From assembly GCA_942492115.1 (NCBI GenBank), contig CALODL010000027.1, positions 700,370-764,369 on the forward strand: a stretch of 64,000 nucleotides of DNA, given 5' to 3'. This document shows positions 55,476 through 64,000 of this stretch, piece by piece. Numbering within the stretch: the stretch's first letter is position 1; each line of letters opens with the position of its first letter. The position numbers were made by a program, and so were the translations under genes. Below the pieces are notes generated by a model. That model saw nothing but the letters and a program-made list of their open reading frames with translations, ran no database searches and was not told the origin of the DNA. The DNA is from CALODL01 sp942492115 (lineage in GTDB: Bacteria; Planctomycetota; Phycisphaerae; UBA1845; CAIVHJ01).

Positions 55476-58400
55476 GTGAGGACGATGTGTCAATTTTCCC
55501 GGATGGCGCGGTTTGCGCTGTGCGGCCTGATGGGATTCGCCCTGGGGGCAGCGCCGGGCTGCAATCAGCCGGGTAACGGAAACAACAGCAACGCCGTCGA
55601 CAATGACAATGGCGACAACGGCAATAACAGCAACACCGGCGACAACGGGAACAACGACAACAGCGGTGGTGGGATCCCGACGCCCGACGACATGTTCGTT
55701 CAGCCGGACAATCGACAAGGTACATTACGCGTCGGGCAGGCGCAGGCTGGTGAAGCGACCGAATATGGCATGTTTGGCAATAAGAGCGGTAATGGAACAC
55801 CGCTCGACATTCGGGAGATCGACGTCATTCTCGCGGATCAGGCCAGCACGCCGGCGCGCATCCTGCTCGACGAGAACGCGCTGCCTCTGAGTATCATCAC
55901 CGGGGACTCCGCATCCTTCCAGATCGTGTACGAAGATCTGGGTGACACCGTGAGTATTCAAGGGCGGTTCGTCGATTTTACAGGTATCGCCAGTCTCGTC
56001 ACGGTCGACGCTGACATTGACATCGTCGATCCGGGCGTTCCTGATTTCAGCGATCTGTGTGACTATTTCGATACGCTGCTCGAGGTGACCGGCGCGTTGA
56101 CCGACGATTGCGACGATGGTGACGATGACCGCTTCTGCAACAGTACGGTTGCCCGGGTCATCGACGCCATGGAGTTGTTCTGTACTTTGGACACCGTCCT
56201 CGTATCCAACCTGCCGCCCGGTCTCGGCTCAGCACCGCCGCTCGATCTTCCTCTGGGTGTGTTTGCCGAAGTCGATCAGGTGATCTCGCCGCCCAATCAG
56301 GTCATCGCACTGCAGGCCTTCGCTCAAGGGGGTGTTCCGCCATATTCGTTCAACTGGACGATTTCTGATGGTCCCGAGACAACTCCGATTACCGTTGTGC
56401 CCGGTGGCGTCGTATCGAGTGCCGAACTGTCTCTGGCTCTCGTGGGCGACTATGTGCTGTCCATCCTGTTATTCGATGACACCACTGCCGTGTCGATCTT
56501 CAATGTCGAGATTTCTATTCAGACCGAGCCGGACGCGCTGCTGGTCAATGCCAGTTCAGAGGGCACAGTCGATCCGTTCGTCTACGATCTGAATTCGACA
56601 ACCATTGGGGGGATCCAGCCCTACAGCTATCTGTGGAGTGTCGTGGAAACCCCGGATGGCGCTGATGTGAATTTCGATTCAGCGACATCAGCCGACACGC
56701 CGGCGACTTTCAGTGCGGGCGGCTTGTACACCGTCCAGGTGCAGGCCAGCGATTCGGGCGGTGCGGTTTCCGTGGCCCAGACCGATATCCGTGTTGTGGA
56801 TCCAGAGACGAGCCTGCTCGCTGATATCCAATTCCCCGCATGCAACGTGGTGTGCGATGCCACCGCAGGCCCGGTCGAAACCGATGAAGATACGTGTCTC
56901 GAAATCCAGAATACCATGCGGTTGACCGCTGACCCATTGAATGTCGAGTCGTGCAGCATGGATGACGCCAGTGATTTCTCGTGCTTGCAGTATCGCTGGC
57001 GGATCATTGCCGGACAGAACTCCGGGATCCTCAACGATCCATCCGAGCAGATCGCGACCTTGCTGGCCGTCGGTCCCGAGACCATCACGGTCGAACTCGA
57101 AATCATCGATCCGCGGGATGGGCAGACGGACACTACAAGCATCACGGTCGAGGTTATTGAATGTGGGCGACTCAACATCACTGTGTTGACCGCCGGAAGT
57201 CTCGAAGAAGGTTGCGATACCGATGCAACGCTGAACAGCCCTGTCCTGTTGAGGACCGTGACGAGTGGCTTCATTGGTCTCTTGAGTTACGAGTGGGCAG
57301 TGGTGTCCGGATCTGGTGAGTTCGATGATCCCAAGGGAGATTGCAGTTCGGCCGACGGTCCGTGTTGCCTGGATGACGATTCATGTCAGAACGTGAACTT
57401 CACCCCCACGACCCTCGATACAGTGGAGATCCGGGTGACTGTGACCGATTCGTCAACCACCAACACCGATTCCGACAGTGCGAACGTGTGCGCTTCGACA
57501 TTCACGGTGGCGATCGACGGCCCGCAAGCAGCATGTGGTTCAGACGACAATCCTTGTGAGATCAATAACAATCAAACCTCGGTGTTTACTGCGGTACCAT
57601 CGAGCGATGCACCGGCCAATGTGGTGTACACTTGGACGATTATTGAAGGTGATGAGACACCTGAAGGATCCTGCGTCTATATCATCGAGGACGAGGACCT
57701 TGAATTGCAGTTGTTCGATTGCGCTGCTCAAGAGTTGACTATTCTGCCACAGGGCAATGGGCCGTTCAGGCTGGTGGTCGAGGCCGAGCAGGCCAGCGAT
57801 GCGACCAACGACACGTTCGCGCAAGCGCTCGTCATGAGCGTGTGTGTGCCACCGGATGACCCGTCAGCAATCGGATCAGCCGAATCTGACAACGAGAGCG
57901 GTAGCGGAATCGTCGCGCAAGAGGGCGACGAGGTATTGCTCAATTGCCTCGTGGATTCATTGCTCAATCGCAATATCAATTGGGAGCGTCTTGACACCAT
58001 CGACGTGCAGTTTGCCATCAGCCCACCAGAAACACGTGATTCCGACCTCGATGGCGTCAATGATGCGGTCGACCTGTGTCCCAATACACCGCTGGCTGCA
58101 GCAGTCAACGAGTTCGGTTGTTCTCAGCAGCAGGGCGTGAATCCGGCGAACTTCATCTACACCAGCATCTTTGAGATGCCAGATAGCCTCAACGGCATCG
58201 TCGGTCCCCTCGAGTTCGAGTGCCACAACGTCAATCCGGGGAGCCGGTGCGATATCAGAAGCACCACGGTTGAAGTGTACTTTGACGAATCGCCCGAAGT
58301 CGCTCCAACGGATGCGACGGATGAACAAACAGTTCAGGTCGGTACCGAGGTCACCGTGGTTTGCGAACAGCTTTCCGGATCACAGGTCCGTCGCTTCGAC

Positions 58401-58592
58401 TGGCAGCAGGTCCTGGGCGATTTTGTCAGCATCGAGACCACGGGCAACGGCACGATGACCTTCATCGCGCCCGCTTCGGCCCAGACGCTGGAGTTTGAAT
58501 GTCGGGGCGTCGTGCTTGGTCCTGACGGCACCGAGCTCCTGGTCGGTGATTTCAACAACGACGATTCCGCCGTGATTACGGTTGAGAACTGA
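55476..58592 (+). CDS. Large lipoprotein with PKD-like repeats
   Basis: A 1038-aa protein. I chose the GTG at 55476, which has GGGAGG 6 nt upstream and opens a signal peptide with lipobox GAAPGC (Cys29). After that comes a low-complexity Asn/Asp/Gly stretch of about 35 residues (NGNNSNAVDNDNGDNG), a flexible tether. The rest is a string of Ig-like/PKD-like domains: YSFNWTISDGPE, YSYLWSVVETPDGADVNF, FSAGGLYTVQVQASDSGG and LSYEWAVVSGSGEFDD, with several Cys pairs. A DSDLDGVNDAVDLCPNTP element (TSP3-like) sits at about 885-905. The architecture suggests a cell-surface protein with extended binding arms. No enzyme is recognised. The strong terminator at 58644 follows. Confidence 0.85.
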   Translation: MRTMCQFSRMARFALCGLMGFALGAAPGCNQPGNGNNSNAVDNDNGDNGNNSNTGDNGNNDNSGGGIPTPDDMFVQPDNRQGTLRVGQAQAGEATEYGMFGNKSGNGTPLDIREIDVILADQASTPARILLDENALPLSIITGDSASFQIVYEDLGDTVSIQGRFVDFTGIASLVTVDADIDIVDPGVPDFSDLCDYFDTLLEVTGALTDDCDDGDDDRFCNSTVARVIDAMELFCTLDTVLVSNLPPGLGSAPPLDLPLGVFAEVDQVISPPNQVIALQAFAQGGVPPYSFNWTISDGPETTPITVVPGGVVSSAELSLALVGDYVLSILLFDDTTAVSIFNVEISIQTEPDALLVNASSEGTVDPFVYDLNSTTIGGIQPYSYLWSVVETPDGADVNFDSATSADTPATFSAGGLYTVQVQASDSGGAVSVAQTDIRVVDPETSLLADIQFPACNVVCDATAGPVETDEDTCLEIQNTMRLTADPLNVESCSMDDASDFSCLQYRWRIIAGQNSGILNDPSEQIATLLAVGPETITVELEIIDPRDGQTDTTSITVEVIECGRLNITVLTAGSLEEGCDTDATLNSPVLLRTVTSGFIGLLSYEWAVVSGSGEFDDPKGDCSSADGPCCLDDDSCQNVNFTPTTLDTVEIRVTVTDSSTTNTDSDSANVCASTFTVAIDGPQAACGSDDNPCEINNNQTSVFTAVPSSDAPANVVYTWTIIEGDETPEGSCVYIIEDEDLELQLFDCAAQELTILPQGNGPFRLVVEAEQASDATNDTFAQALVMSVCVPPDDPSAIGSAESDNESGSGIVAQEGDEVLLNCLVDSLLNRNINWERLDTIDVQFAISPPETRDSDLDGVNDAVDLCPNTPLAAAVNEFGCSQQQGVNPANFIYTSIFEMPDSLNGIVGPLEFECHNVNPGSRCDIRSTTVEVYFDESPEVAPTDATDEQTVQVGTEVTVVCEQLSGSQVRRFDWQQVLGDFVSIETTGNGTMTFIAPASAQTLEFECRGVVLGPDGTELLVGDFNNDDSAVITVEN

Positions 58593-58643
58593 GCCCTGCT
58601 CATGTGCTGAGACTTTAGATTATTTCTGAGGAATTGCTGCGGG

Positions 58644-58673
58644 CGCGCCCTTCACGGGGCGCGTCTTTTTTTT
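58644..58673 (+). terminator. Intrinsic terminator
   Basis: CGCGCCC-TTCACG-GGGCGCG stem-loop followed by a run of eight T (58666-58673). It ends the PKD-repeat lipoprotein transcript before the flagellar cluster. Confidence 0.9.
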
Positions 58674-58689
58674 GTGTCCTCAGCATAAT

Positions 58690-58720
58690 CTAGTGCCTTC
58701 CACAGACTGAGCTCAAAACC
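58690..58720 (+). repeat. Recurring intergenic motif, copy C
   Basis: Contains CCTTCCACAGACTGAGCTCA followed by AAACC. It aligns with copies A and B and lies between the terminator of the PKD lipoprotein and the flagellar genes. Confidence 0.35.
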
Positions 58721-58982
58721 TGGCCAATTGTCCGGGGAAGGATGTAGCCCATCTCCGGGCCTTGAAGCATGATCTGCGCCCATTGCGCGCAACCGTTGCG
58801 CGGCAGTATCGCGCAAGGCCGACGCGCCCCTACTTCTAGCCGATTCTGGTTGATTCCTAAAGCCCTGCACGACAATTCAGTTGGCCACAGCTGATCCCAC
58901 GTTGGCCAGTTTGACAAAACGTTTGGCACGCCACGTGTTCAGGACGGTCCTGCCCGGTACTCGGGTTGACGGAGACCGTTTG

Positions 58983-59132
58983 ATGGATACGACCACCACA
59001 CAATACGTGAACGCGAGCGAGGGCTTCGACCTCGAGCGTCTCGGGGCGCTGATCCTGGCAGCGGCCCGGGAAGCCGCGCTCGCACACGAGAGTGAGTCGC
59101 CTGAGCTGATCCTCGCTGGAGGCGATTTCTGA
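58983..59132 (+). CDS. Small hypothetical protein preceding flgF
   Basis: A 49-aa open frame, ATG 58983 with CGGAGACC upstream. It is an acidic, helix-forming peptide (FDLERLGALILAAAREAALA) with no signal. Its stop is one base before the ATG of flgF, so translation is probably coupled. The frame is also open further upstream from a TTG at 58881 without a ribosome site. No family is recognised. It may be a flagellar accessory protein or a leader. Confidence 0.5.
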   Translation: MDTTTTQYVNASEGFDLERLGALILAAAREAALAHESESPELILAGGDF

Positions 59133-59133
59133 A

Positions 59134-59892
59134 ATGCTCTACGGCGCCCACCTGTCTACGGCCGGAATGATGGTCAATCAGTACCGTCAGGATGTCATTG
59201 CGAACAACCTGGCGAACACTGACACCATTGGTTTCAAGCACGACCTGGCCGTGGTCATGGAACGCCCCGTCGAGAGCAAAGAAGACGGCGATGCATCACA
59301 GTTTGCCAACACGTTCTATGATCGCCTCACGGGCGGCAGTATCGTCGGCAAGACATGGCATGCTGCTCAGCCAGGTCCGTCCGAAATGACCAATCGGGAT
59401 CACGACGTCATGATCGACGGTCCCGGGTTCCTGCAGTTGCGCACGCCAGAAGGCCCACGGTTCACCCGTGATGGCCGATTGGTCGTTGCGGCGGACGGTC
59501 GTCTTCTCGGCGTGGCTTCGGGCCATCCGGTACTCGATGACGGCGGCCAACCGATTACCGTGGACCCGGCGCTGGCTCCCCCGATCATCGCCGGTGACGG
59601 CACGATTCGGCAAGGCGAGGACGTCACCGCAAAACTGGGCGTCTTCGATTTCGAAGACCTGCAGATGCTGCGCAAAGTAGGGGCCAATCAGTATGTCGCC
59701 ACCGAAAACGCTCGTCCACGCCTGAGCGAAACACAATTGCGCCCCGGGTTCGTCGAGGGCTCGACGGCTGATCCGGTCACTGGTCTGACGGACATGATTC
59801 AGATTGCTCGGGCGTTCGAGATGAACGCGAACTTCCTGCGGCTGCAGGACAGCACGCTGGGTCGCTTGATCAACGATGTCGTTGAACGCTAA
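59134..59892 (+). CDS. flgF: Flagellar basal-body rod protein, FlgF-like
   Basis: A 252-aa protein with the flagellar rod/hook signature at both ends: N-terminal LSTAGMMVNQYRQDVIANNL then ANTDTIGFKHDL, a middle beta-domain (FLQLRTPEGPRFTRDGRLVV), and C-terminal GLTDMIQIARAFEMNANFLR. It resembles FlgF in its position directly before flgG. No signal peptide is expected, because rod proteins leave by the type III flagellar export system. It forms part of the proximal rod. The start is the ATG at 59134, one base after the previous stop. Confidence 0.9.
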   Translation: MLYGAHLSTAGMMVNQYRQDVIANNLANTDTIGFKHDLAVVMERPVESKEDGDASQFANTFYDRLTGGSIVGKTWHAAQPGPSEMTNRDHDVMIDGPGFLQLRTPEGPRFTRDGRLVVAADGRLLGVASGHPVLDDGGQPITVDPALAPPIIAGDGTIRQGEDVTAKLGVFDFEDLQMLRKVGANQYVATENARPRLSETQLRPGFVEGSTADPVTGLTDMIQIARAFEMNANFLRLQDSTLGRLINDVVER

Positions 59893-59912
59893 CGCATAGA
59901 GAATCGAAGCGT

Positions 59913-60725
59913 ATGGCAGTTACCGCTCTTCAAACAGCAGCTTCAGGCATGAAGGCTCTGGACACCAAACTGGATGTTCTGGCCAACAATCTTGCGAATA
60001 TCAACACGGTCGGCTTCAAACGCAGCCGTACGAATTTCGAAGACGTGCTGTACCAGATACGGCGCGAGCCGGGTGTGCTGAACTCGAACGATGAACCGTC
60101 TCCGCATGGCATACAGGTTGGTGTGGGTGTGCAGGTCTCGGGAACACAGCTCGATTTCGCTCAAGGTGCGCCGGACATCACCAATCGACCGCTGGACATT
60201 GCGATTCGAGGCGAAGGTTTTTTTCAAGTGACCTCGAATTACGACGGAGATGAGGTCATCGCTTACACCCGTGCTGGCAACTTCACGCGCAATGCCAACG
60301 GTGAAATGGTCCTGGCCAATGCCGAGGGCTCTCTGCTGTTGCCCCCGGTGATCATTCCGGAGGCAGCGACCACTATCTCGGTTGGTCCGGATGGTACGGT
60401 CCTTGTGACTTTGCTGGGCGCCGGCGAAGCCCAGGTGCCGGTAGGGCAAATCCTACTGGCCCGCTTCGTCAATCCCGAGGGACTCAAGCAGACCGGCAAG
60501 AATCTGTACGTCCAGACCGAAGCCAGCGGCGATCCGATCGTATCGATTCCCCAGTTGCTGGGAATGGGTGAGATCATCGGTGGTGCGCTGGAGACCAGCA
60601 ACGTCGAACCGGTTCGTGAACTGATCGAATTGATCAAAACGCAACGTGCGTTTGAGCTGAACTCGCAGTCGATCCAAAGCGCGGACGAATCGCTGCGGAC
60701 CGTCTCGAACCTCAGGAGATTCTAG
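59913..60725 (+). CDS. flgG: Flagellar basal-body rod protein FlgG
   Basis: A 270-aa protein, usual length for FlgG. It starts with LQTAASGMKALDTKLDVLAN then NLANINTVGFKRSRTNFEDV, the diagnostic FlgG N-terminus. The middle has PLDIAIRGEGFFQV and FTRNANGEMVLANAEGSLLL. The C-terminal VEPVRELIELIKTQRAFELN and SLRTVSNLRRF complete the coiled-coil end. It forms the distal rod of the flagellar basal body, secreted by the flagellar export apparatus. It starts 20 nt after flgF and is part of the flgF-flgG-flgA-flgH-flgI cluster. Confidence 0.96.
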   Translation: MAVTALQTAASGMKALDTKLDVLANNLANINTVGFKRSRTNFEDVLYQIRREPGVLNSNDEPSPHGIQVGVGVQVSGTQLDFAQGAPDITNRPLDIAIRGEGFFQVTSNYDGDEVIAYTRAGNFTRNANGEMVLANAEGSLLLPPVIIPEAATTISVGPDGTVLVTLLGAGEAQVPVGQILLARFVNPEGLKQTGKNLYVQTEASGDPIVSIPQLLGMGEIIGGALETSNVEPVRELIELIKTQRAFELNSQSIQSADESLRTVSNLRRF

Positions 60726-60784
60726 GCCCAGTAAGTAAAACGGCCAATCACGGATGATTGGCTCGCAGTAGGCAGGATGCTCAT

Positions 60785-61864
60785 ATGTTTCGCAAGGATT
60801 GCGATCAATCAATGGTTCAGCACTGCACTCGCGTGACACGTCGCCGTATCACTGCTGGTGTGGTGTTGATCCTATGCGCCACTCCAGCCTCCGGCGAGTC
60901 GGTCGTCCTGTGGCCACAGGCGACGGTGACTGCCGTTGACGTGACACTCGGTGATATTGCTCGTTTGGACGGCTTCAGTGCAGCTCAGGCGTTGGTCATG
61001 AGTGGTGTGGTCATCGGTGTGGCACCGGCGCCGGGCAAGAGTCACGACTTGACTCTCGCCGATGTTCGCTCGGCCCTGCGATCGTCGGGTGCCAATCTGG
61101 CCCATCTGTCACTCAAGGGCGCGTTGTCATGCTCTGTGCATCGCCCCCTGAATGCTGCCACCATCCCCGTTCAGCAGCAGGCGTCGACACCGGAACAAGA
61201 GCGAACATTACGTGATCACATCCATTCGGCGTTGCAGGCGACGGTGGGTACTTACGGGCATGCGCTCGAGCTGGTCTTTCGCGACAGAGACCAGGCCCTG
61301 CTCGAGTTGGCCGAACCGCAATACACCTTTGAGATCGAGCCGCTGCCGGCGGGGCGTCTGGGCCTTCTGAGCGTGAGCGTCTCGATTCGCCGTGGTGATG
61401 CTGAACCGCAGCGTCACCACATCCGCGTCACCGCACGGCTGCGGCTCGATGTTGTGGTTGCAGTCCGCCCGATCAATCGTCAACAGTCCGTTCAACGGGA
61501 GGACGTCGTTATTGAGTCGCGCGTCTTCGAACGCCTCGATCGCGTGGGGCTGCAACGATCCACCGATGTCATCGGACAGGAGACGCGCCGTGGAATCAAT
61601 ACCGGCGACGTGCTGCGGGTCACAGACTTGAAGCCATCGGCACTCGTCGAAAAAGGAGATCTGGTCGGCGTTGTCGCCCGATCGCCGGGCATTCGAGTCG
61701 AATGCAGTGGCAAAGCACTGGAGAACGGTTCATTGGGTGATGTCATCGAGATCCGTAACGAAGCATCTGGACAGACGTATCGCGGCAAGATCGTGGGCTT
61801 GCGTCGGGTCGAAGTCGTCTTGACGGAAGTCTCGACATTGCTGGCGGACGGAGGTCGTTCATGA
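60785..61864 (+). CDS. flgA: Flagellar P-ring assembly chaperone FlgA
   Basis: A 359-aa protein, about 1.5 times the length of E. coli FlgA. ATG 60785 opens a signal peptide (ITAGVVLILCATPASGE). The C-terminal half contains the SAF-type FlgA core: REDVVIESRVFERLDRVG, RRGINTGDVLRVTDLKPSAL and the typical GDLVGVVARSPGIRVECSGK, ALENGSLGDVIEIRN. The extra N-terminal part (about 25-200) is beta-rich and unassigned. FlgA works in the periplasm to help FlgI polymerise into the P ring. Its TGA overlaps the ATG of flgH by four bases (ATGA). An earlier TTG at 60758 is possible but has no better ribosome site. Confidence 0.92.
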   Translation: MFRKDCDQSMVQHCTRVTRRRITAGVVLILCATPASGESVVLWPQATVTAVDVTLGDIARLDGFSAAQALVMSGVVIGVAPAPGKSHDLTLADVRSALRSSGANLAHLSLKGALSCSVHRPLNAATIPVQQQASTPEQERTLRDHIHSALQATVGTYGHALELVFRDRDQALLELAEPQYTFEIEPLPAGRLGLLSVSVSIRRGDAEPQRHHIRVTARLRLDVVVAVRPINRQQSVQREDVVIESRVFERLDRVGLQRSTDVIGQETRRGINTGDVLRVTDLKPSALVEKGDLVGVVARSPGIRVECSGKALENGSLGDVIEIRNEASGQTYRGKIVGLRRVEVVLTEVSTLLADGGRS

Positions 61865-62580
61865 GCACACGGACTGGGCTGATCGTTGTTGTTATTTGCG
61901 CGTGTTGCACTGGATCGACACGTGGGCAAAGCAGTTCGATTTACCAGGATGCCAAACGGCGTCAGGTTCAGGCTGAGCAAGACAAGAAGACTGCATTTGC
62001 TGATGACACGCCCAAGCCGGCTAATCCCGAGCTGGAGCAGGCGTCGTTGTTTGCCGTCAAGACACCACCGCCCAACGAATTTCACGTGCACGATCTGCTG
62101 ACGGTGATTGTTCGGGAACAGAAGGATTACCGCGCCGACTCGCGCCTCGAAACGGACCGGGACTGGGAGGTCAATACCCAGATCGACGAGTTTCTTCGCT
62201 TTATCAATGGCCACCTCGGCGCCGCCAGTTTCACAGACGGCGTGCCGAATATCGACTTCTCGGCTGAGACGAAGCTTGACAACGAGGGAGACGTCGAACG
62301 CAGCGACAGTCTGACATTCCGTATCCAGGCAGAAGTCATCGATATTCAGCCCAACGGCCGGCTGGTGTTGCAGGCGCGTAAGCAGATTACCATCGATGAG
62401 GACGTTCAAATCCTGACGGTCACCGGCATCGTGCGCAGCCAGGACATCGGGGCGGACAACACGGTGCTGAGTAGCCAGGTCTATGACCAGCGAATCGTCG
62501 TTAACCATCGTGGCCCATTGCGTGATGCAGCTCGACGTGGCTGGTTGGTCAAGTTGGTTGACAAGTTCACCCCATTTTGA
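61861..62580 (+). CDS. flgH: Flagellar L-ring protein FlgH
   Basis: A 239-aa protein. A signal peptide (GLIVVVICACCTGSTRG) with Cys residues is present, but a clean lipobox is not seen, so lipidation is uncertain. The mature protein contains SLFAVKTPPPNEFHVHDLLT (variant of the family's start), VIVREQKDYRADSRLETD, and LTFRIQAEVIDIQPNGRLVL, TITIDEDVQILTVTGIVRSQ-type strands ending QDIGADNTVLSSQVYDQRI, which are the FlgH landmarks. It forms the L ring in the outer membrane around the rod. It overlaps flgA by four bases and is followed by flgI. Confidence 0.94.
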   Translation: MSTRTGLIVVVICACCTGSTRGQSSSIYQDAKRRQVQAEQDKKTAFADDTPKPANPELEQASLFAVKTPPPNEFHVHDLLTVIVREQKDYRADSRLETDRDWEVNTQIDEFLRFINGHLGAASFTDGVPNIDFSAETKLDNEGDVERSDSLTFRIQAEVIDIQPNGRLVLQARKQITIDEDVQILTVTGIVRSQDIGADNTVLSSQVYDQRIVVNHRGPLRDAARRGWLVKLVDKFTPF

Positions 62581-62588
62581 GGTTTGTG

Positions 62589-62949
62589 ATGCCGACCCGT
62601 GGAATTTCCAGATCTAGCATTCCAGCCCACCGCATGTGCGTGGCGCTGCTGCTGGCCGCACTGCTGACGAACGGTGCCCATGCTCAGGTGAGCGTACGCG
62701 TGGGTGACGTGGCCCACTTCAAGGGGCCGCGGGTCAACCGTCTGCAAGGGCTCGGGCTGGTCGTCGGACTCGCGGGCACGGGTGACGGCGGAGACTACCG
62801 ACGGATGGTCGAGCCGCTGGCCAATTGGTTGGAGCACTATGCCAACCCGGTGAATGATCTGAAGGAACTCAAGGATACGAAGAACGTCGCCGTCGTGTCG
62901 GTGACGGCAGAGCTGCCTGAGGGCGGCATCCGCGGCTTCGAGCAGTTCA
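62589..62949 (+). CDS. flgI: Flagellar P-ring protein FlgI, truncated at a sequence junction
   Basis: About 120 residues of FlgI are present from ATG 62589 (GAGG upstream): a signal peptide ending NGAHAQ, then VRVGDVAHFKGPRVNRLQGL, GLVVGLAGTGDGGDYRRMVE, and KDTKNVAVVSVTAELPEGGI. Normal FlgI is about 360-370 residues and continues with a strand such as RIDVTVSSIGDA. Here the match stops after RGFEQF at about 62948, and the following codons read antisense SMP-30 sequence. It is the expected next gene after flgH, so the N-terminal part is real. The loss of the C-terminal two-thirds is due to the junction at this point. Confidence 0.85.
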
Positions 62950-63874
62950 GGAAGTTGAGCGGCAGGCCGGGGCGCGGCCAGTCCATGGCGATGAGCCGGC
63001 CGCCAGGGACTCAGGGTGATGAAGGCGGTCCGCAGGTCGGGGCCGCCGAAGCAGATGTTAGTGGTCAGGGCGTCGTCGGTGGGCACGACTGTGCGCCCGC
63101 GCCGTCCGGCGTGACGACGGTGACGCCGCCGGTGCCGAGCGTGGCCACGACGACATTCCCTTCGCCGTCGACCGCCAGGAGTCGAACCGCTCAAACCCCG
63201 AGCGCGGCAAGCAGGCGTCCAGCGATGCAGTCGATGCGGCGGTAGTCGGCCAGCTTGCCCGGCTCGTCGATGCTCCCAGGCCCAGAGCCGCGGCCCTGGT
63301 GGGTCTCGGCGACGTACAGGGTCTTCTCGTCGGGCGACAGGCCGATGCCGTTCGGCATCAGCGTCGAGGGGGTAGACCACCTCCCTGATCCTCCCGCTGT
63401 CGGGCTCGGCATAGTAGACGCCGCCGCGGTCGATGTCCCGCCCGCGCCGCCTTGCCGAGGTCGGTGAACCAGAACCCGCCGCTCCGGTCGAACACCAGGT
63501 CGTTCGGGCCCTTCAGCGGGTTGCCGTCGCATTCGGTGTACAGCGTCTCGACCGCCCCGGTCTTCAGGTCCACCCGCTGGATCCGCCGCCGGCATAATCG
63601 TCCGGCCGGTCGTCCGCGGTGCAGCAGGCGGCCCGTCGGGTCGACGTGGAAGTCGAAGCCGCCGTTGTTGCAGACGTAGATCCTGCCGTCGGGTCCCATC
63701 GCGGCGCCGTTCGGGCCACCGCCGGTCTCGGCGACGATCTCGCCTGCGGCCGTCCGGCCTGACAGCGCGTGAGGTCCGGCGGGCGATCTCGACCAGGCCA
63801 GGACGGAGCCGTCCGGCGAATGCCACCGGCCCTTCGGAAAGAAACGGGCCATTCGTCAACTCACGCACAGGCAA
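62946..63874 (-). pseudogene. SMP-30/gluconolactonase-like gene with many frameshifts (chimeric segment)
   Basis: Recognisable SMP-30 blocks appear in alternating minus-strand frames: ELTNGPFLSEGPVAF, SPDGSVLAW, LVEIARRTSRAVRPDG, GPDGRIYVCNNGGFDFHVDP, DLVFDRSGGFWFTDLGKAAR, DIDRGGVYYAE, MPNGIGLSPDEKTLYVAETH, TTNICFGGPDLRTAFITLS and the usual C-terminal GLPLNFLN. At least six frame changes in about 900 bp are needed to join them. The first plausible start is TTG 63874. The end of the protein (FLN) abuts truncated flgI with no stop codon. This region is visibly richer in GC than the preceding 60 kb. It looks like uncorrected long-read or chimeric sequence rather than a real pseudogene. Confidence 0.75.
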
Positions 63875-64000
63875 TTCCTCGTTCGATGCAGTTCTCGTTC
63901 ACCGCCGATCCTCCCGATCGGATGGTCGACCAGGATTGTGCACGCGCGCCGGCGGGCTTGCCAGCGTCGCGGCCGTCGCAAAGCGTGGGGCGGCCTCTCT
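63875..64000. other. Window end, nothing recognised
   Basis: 126 bases after the SMP-30-like segment. No open frame with family features was found; it may be of the same low-quality origin. Confidence 0.3.

Larger units (their letters stand above)
58593..58982. other. Intergenic region with terminator and motif copy
   Basis: Contains the terminator at 58644-58673, a copy of the recurring motif at 58690-58720, and the promoter region of the flagellar genes. No sigma-28 (TAAAG..GCCGATAA) site was found with confidence. Confidence 0.4.

Noticed and set aside
58856..58880. Sigma-28 flagellar promoter (TAAAG-like) before flgF
   Set aside because: Only the TAAAG part is present; no GCCGATAA-type -10 follows at the right distance.
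58924..58941. Sigma-54-type site (TTGGCACG) before the flagellar genes
   Set aside because: The -24 half fits well, but the -12 half lacks the GC dinucleotide, so it is probably chance.

Overview
The window looks like chromosomal DNA of a free-living, flagellated, Gram-negative-type planctomycete, probably close to Phycisphaerae. The evidence is the high-GC composition, an ECF sigma factor translationally coupled to a TPR-bearing Ser/Thr kinase, a second kinase with an N-terminal zinc finger, very large secreted proteins with TSP3, six-fold Cys-rich, dockerin-like and CTERM-like modules, a pseudopilin, LptD and flagellar L/P-ring genes. The phylum call is an inference from gene content, since no rRNA gene is present.

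Layout. 1-676: start of a GT4 glycosyltransferase on the minus strand, cut by the window edge. 0.9-6.3 kb: a giant secreted GSDH/malectin/dockerin-like protein. 6.4-10.3 kb: a lipoprotein, then the ECF sigma/kinase pair. 10.8-14.9 kb: a GT39-type membrane transferase and a collagen-like VWA lipoprotein. 15.6-19.0 kb: a four-gene lipoprotein operon (two LpoB-like proteins, a COG3014-like protein and a YcfL-like protein). 19.2-26.4 kb: minus-strand secreted proteins, namely two tandem paralogues, a frameshifted CTERM protein, a second GSDH protein with dockerin-like and cohesin-like parts, and a pseudopilin. 26.6 kb: an HDOD protein. 27.5-35.4 kb: a cusCBA-type copper/silver efflux operon headed by a small Cys-rich secreted protein. 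35.5-39.0 kb: a lipoprotein, a CMD/AhpD-like gene interrupted by an in-frame TGA exactly at the second Cys of its CxxC motif, a YWTD propeller and a membrane-anchored unknown. 39.2-43.3 kb: pheS, a short pheT and a hydrolase. 43.4-48.7 kb: lptD and an RND/MMPL exporter. 48.9-53.7 kb: an HtrA protease, panB, a STAS protein, rlmN and tRNA-Arg(UCG). 54-58.6 kb: a kinase and a PKD-repeat lipoprotein. 59-62.9 kb: flgF-flgG-flgA-flgH-flgI.

The most interesting observation is the CMD gene at 36291-36839. The TGA at codon 79 reads as selenocysteine (CPFU), and a perfect 7-bp hairpin with a GTG loop starts its loop 18 nt after the TGA, where a bacterial SECIS is expected. The other strong observation concerns data quality. 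At about 62947 flgI stops matching its family and the sequence switches to a multiply frameshifted SMP-30/gluconolactonase gene on the other strand, which looks like a chimeric or low-quality contig end.

The genes work together mainly in envelope biology: OM assembly (LptD, Lpo-like proteins), envelope proteolysis, metal efflux, surface glycan handling and motility. They are mixed with housekeeping translation and pantothenate genes.
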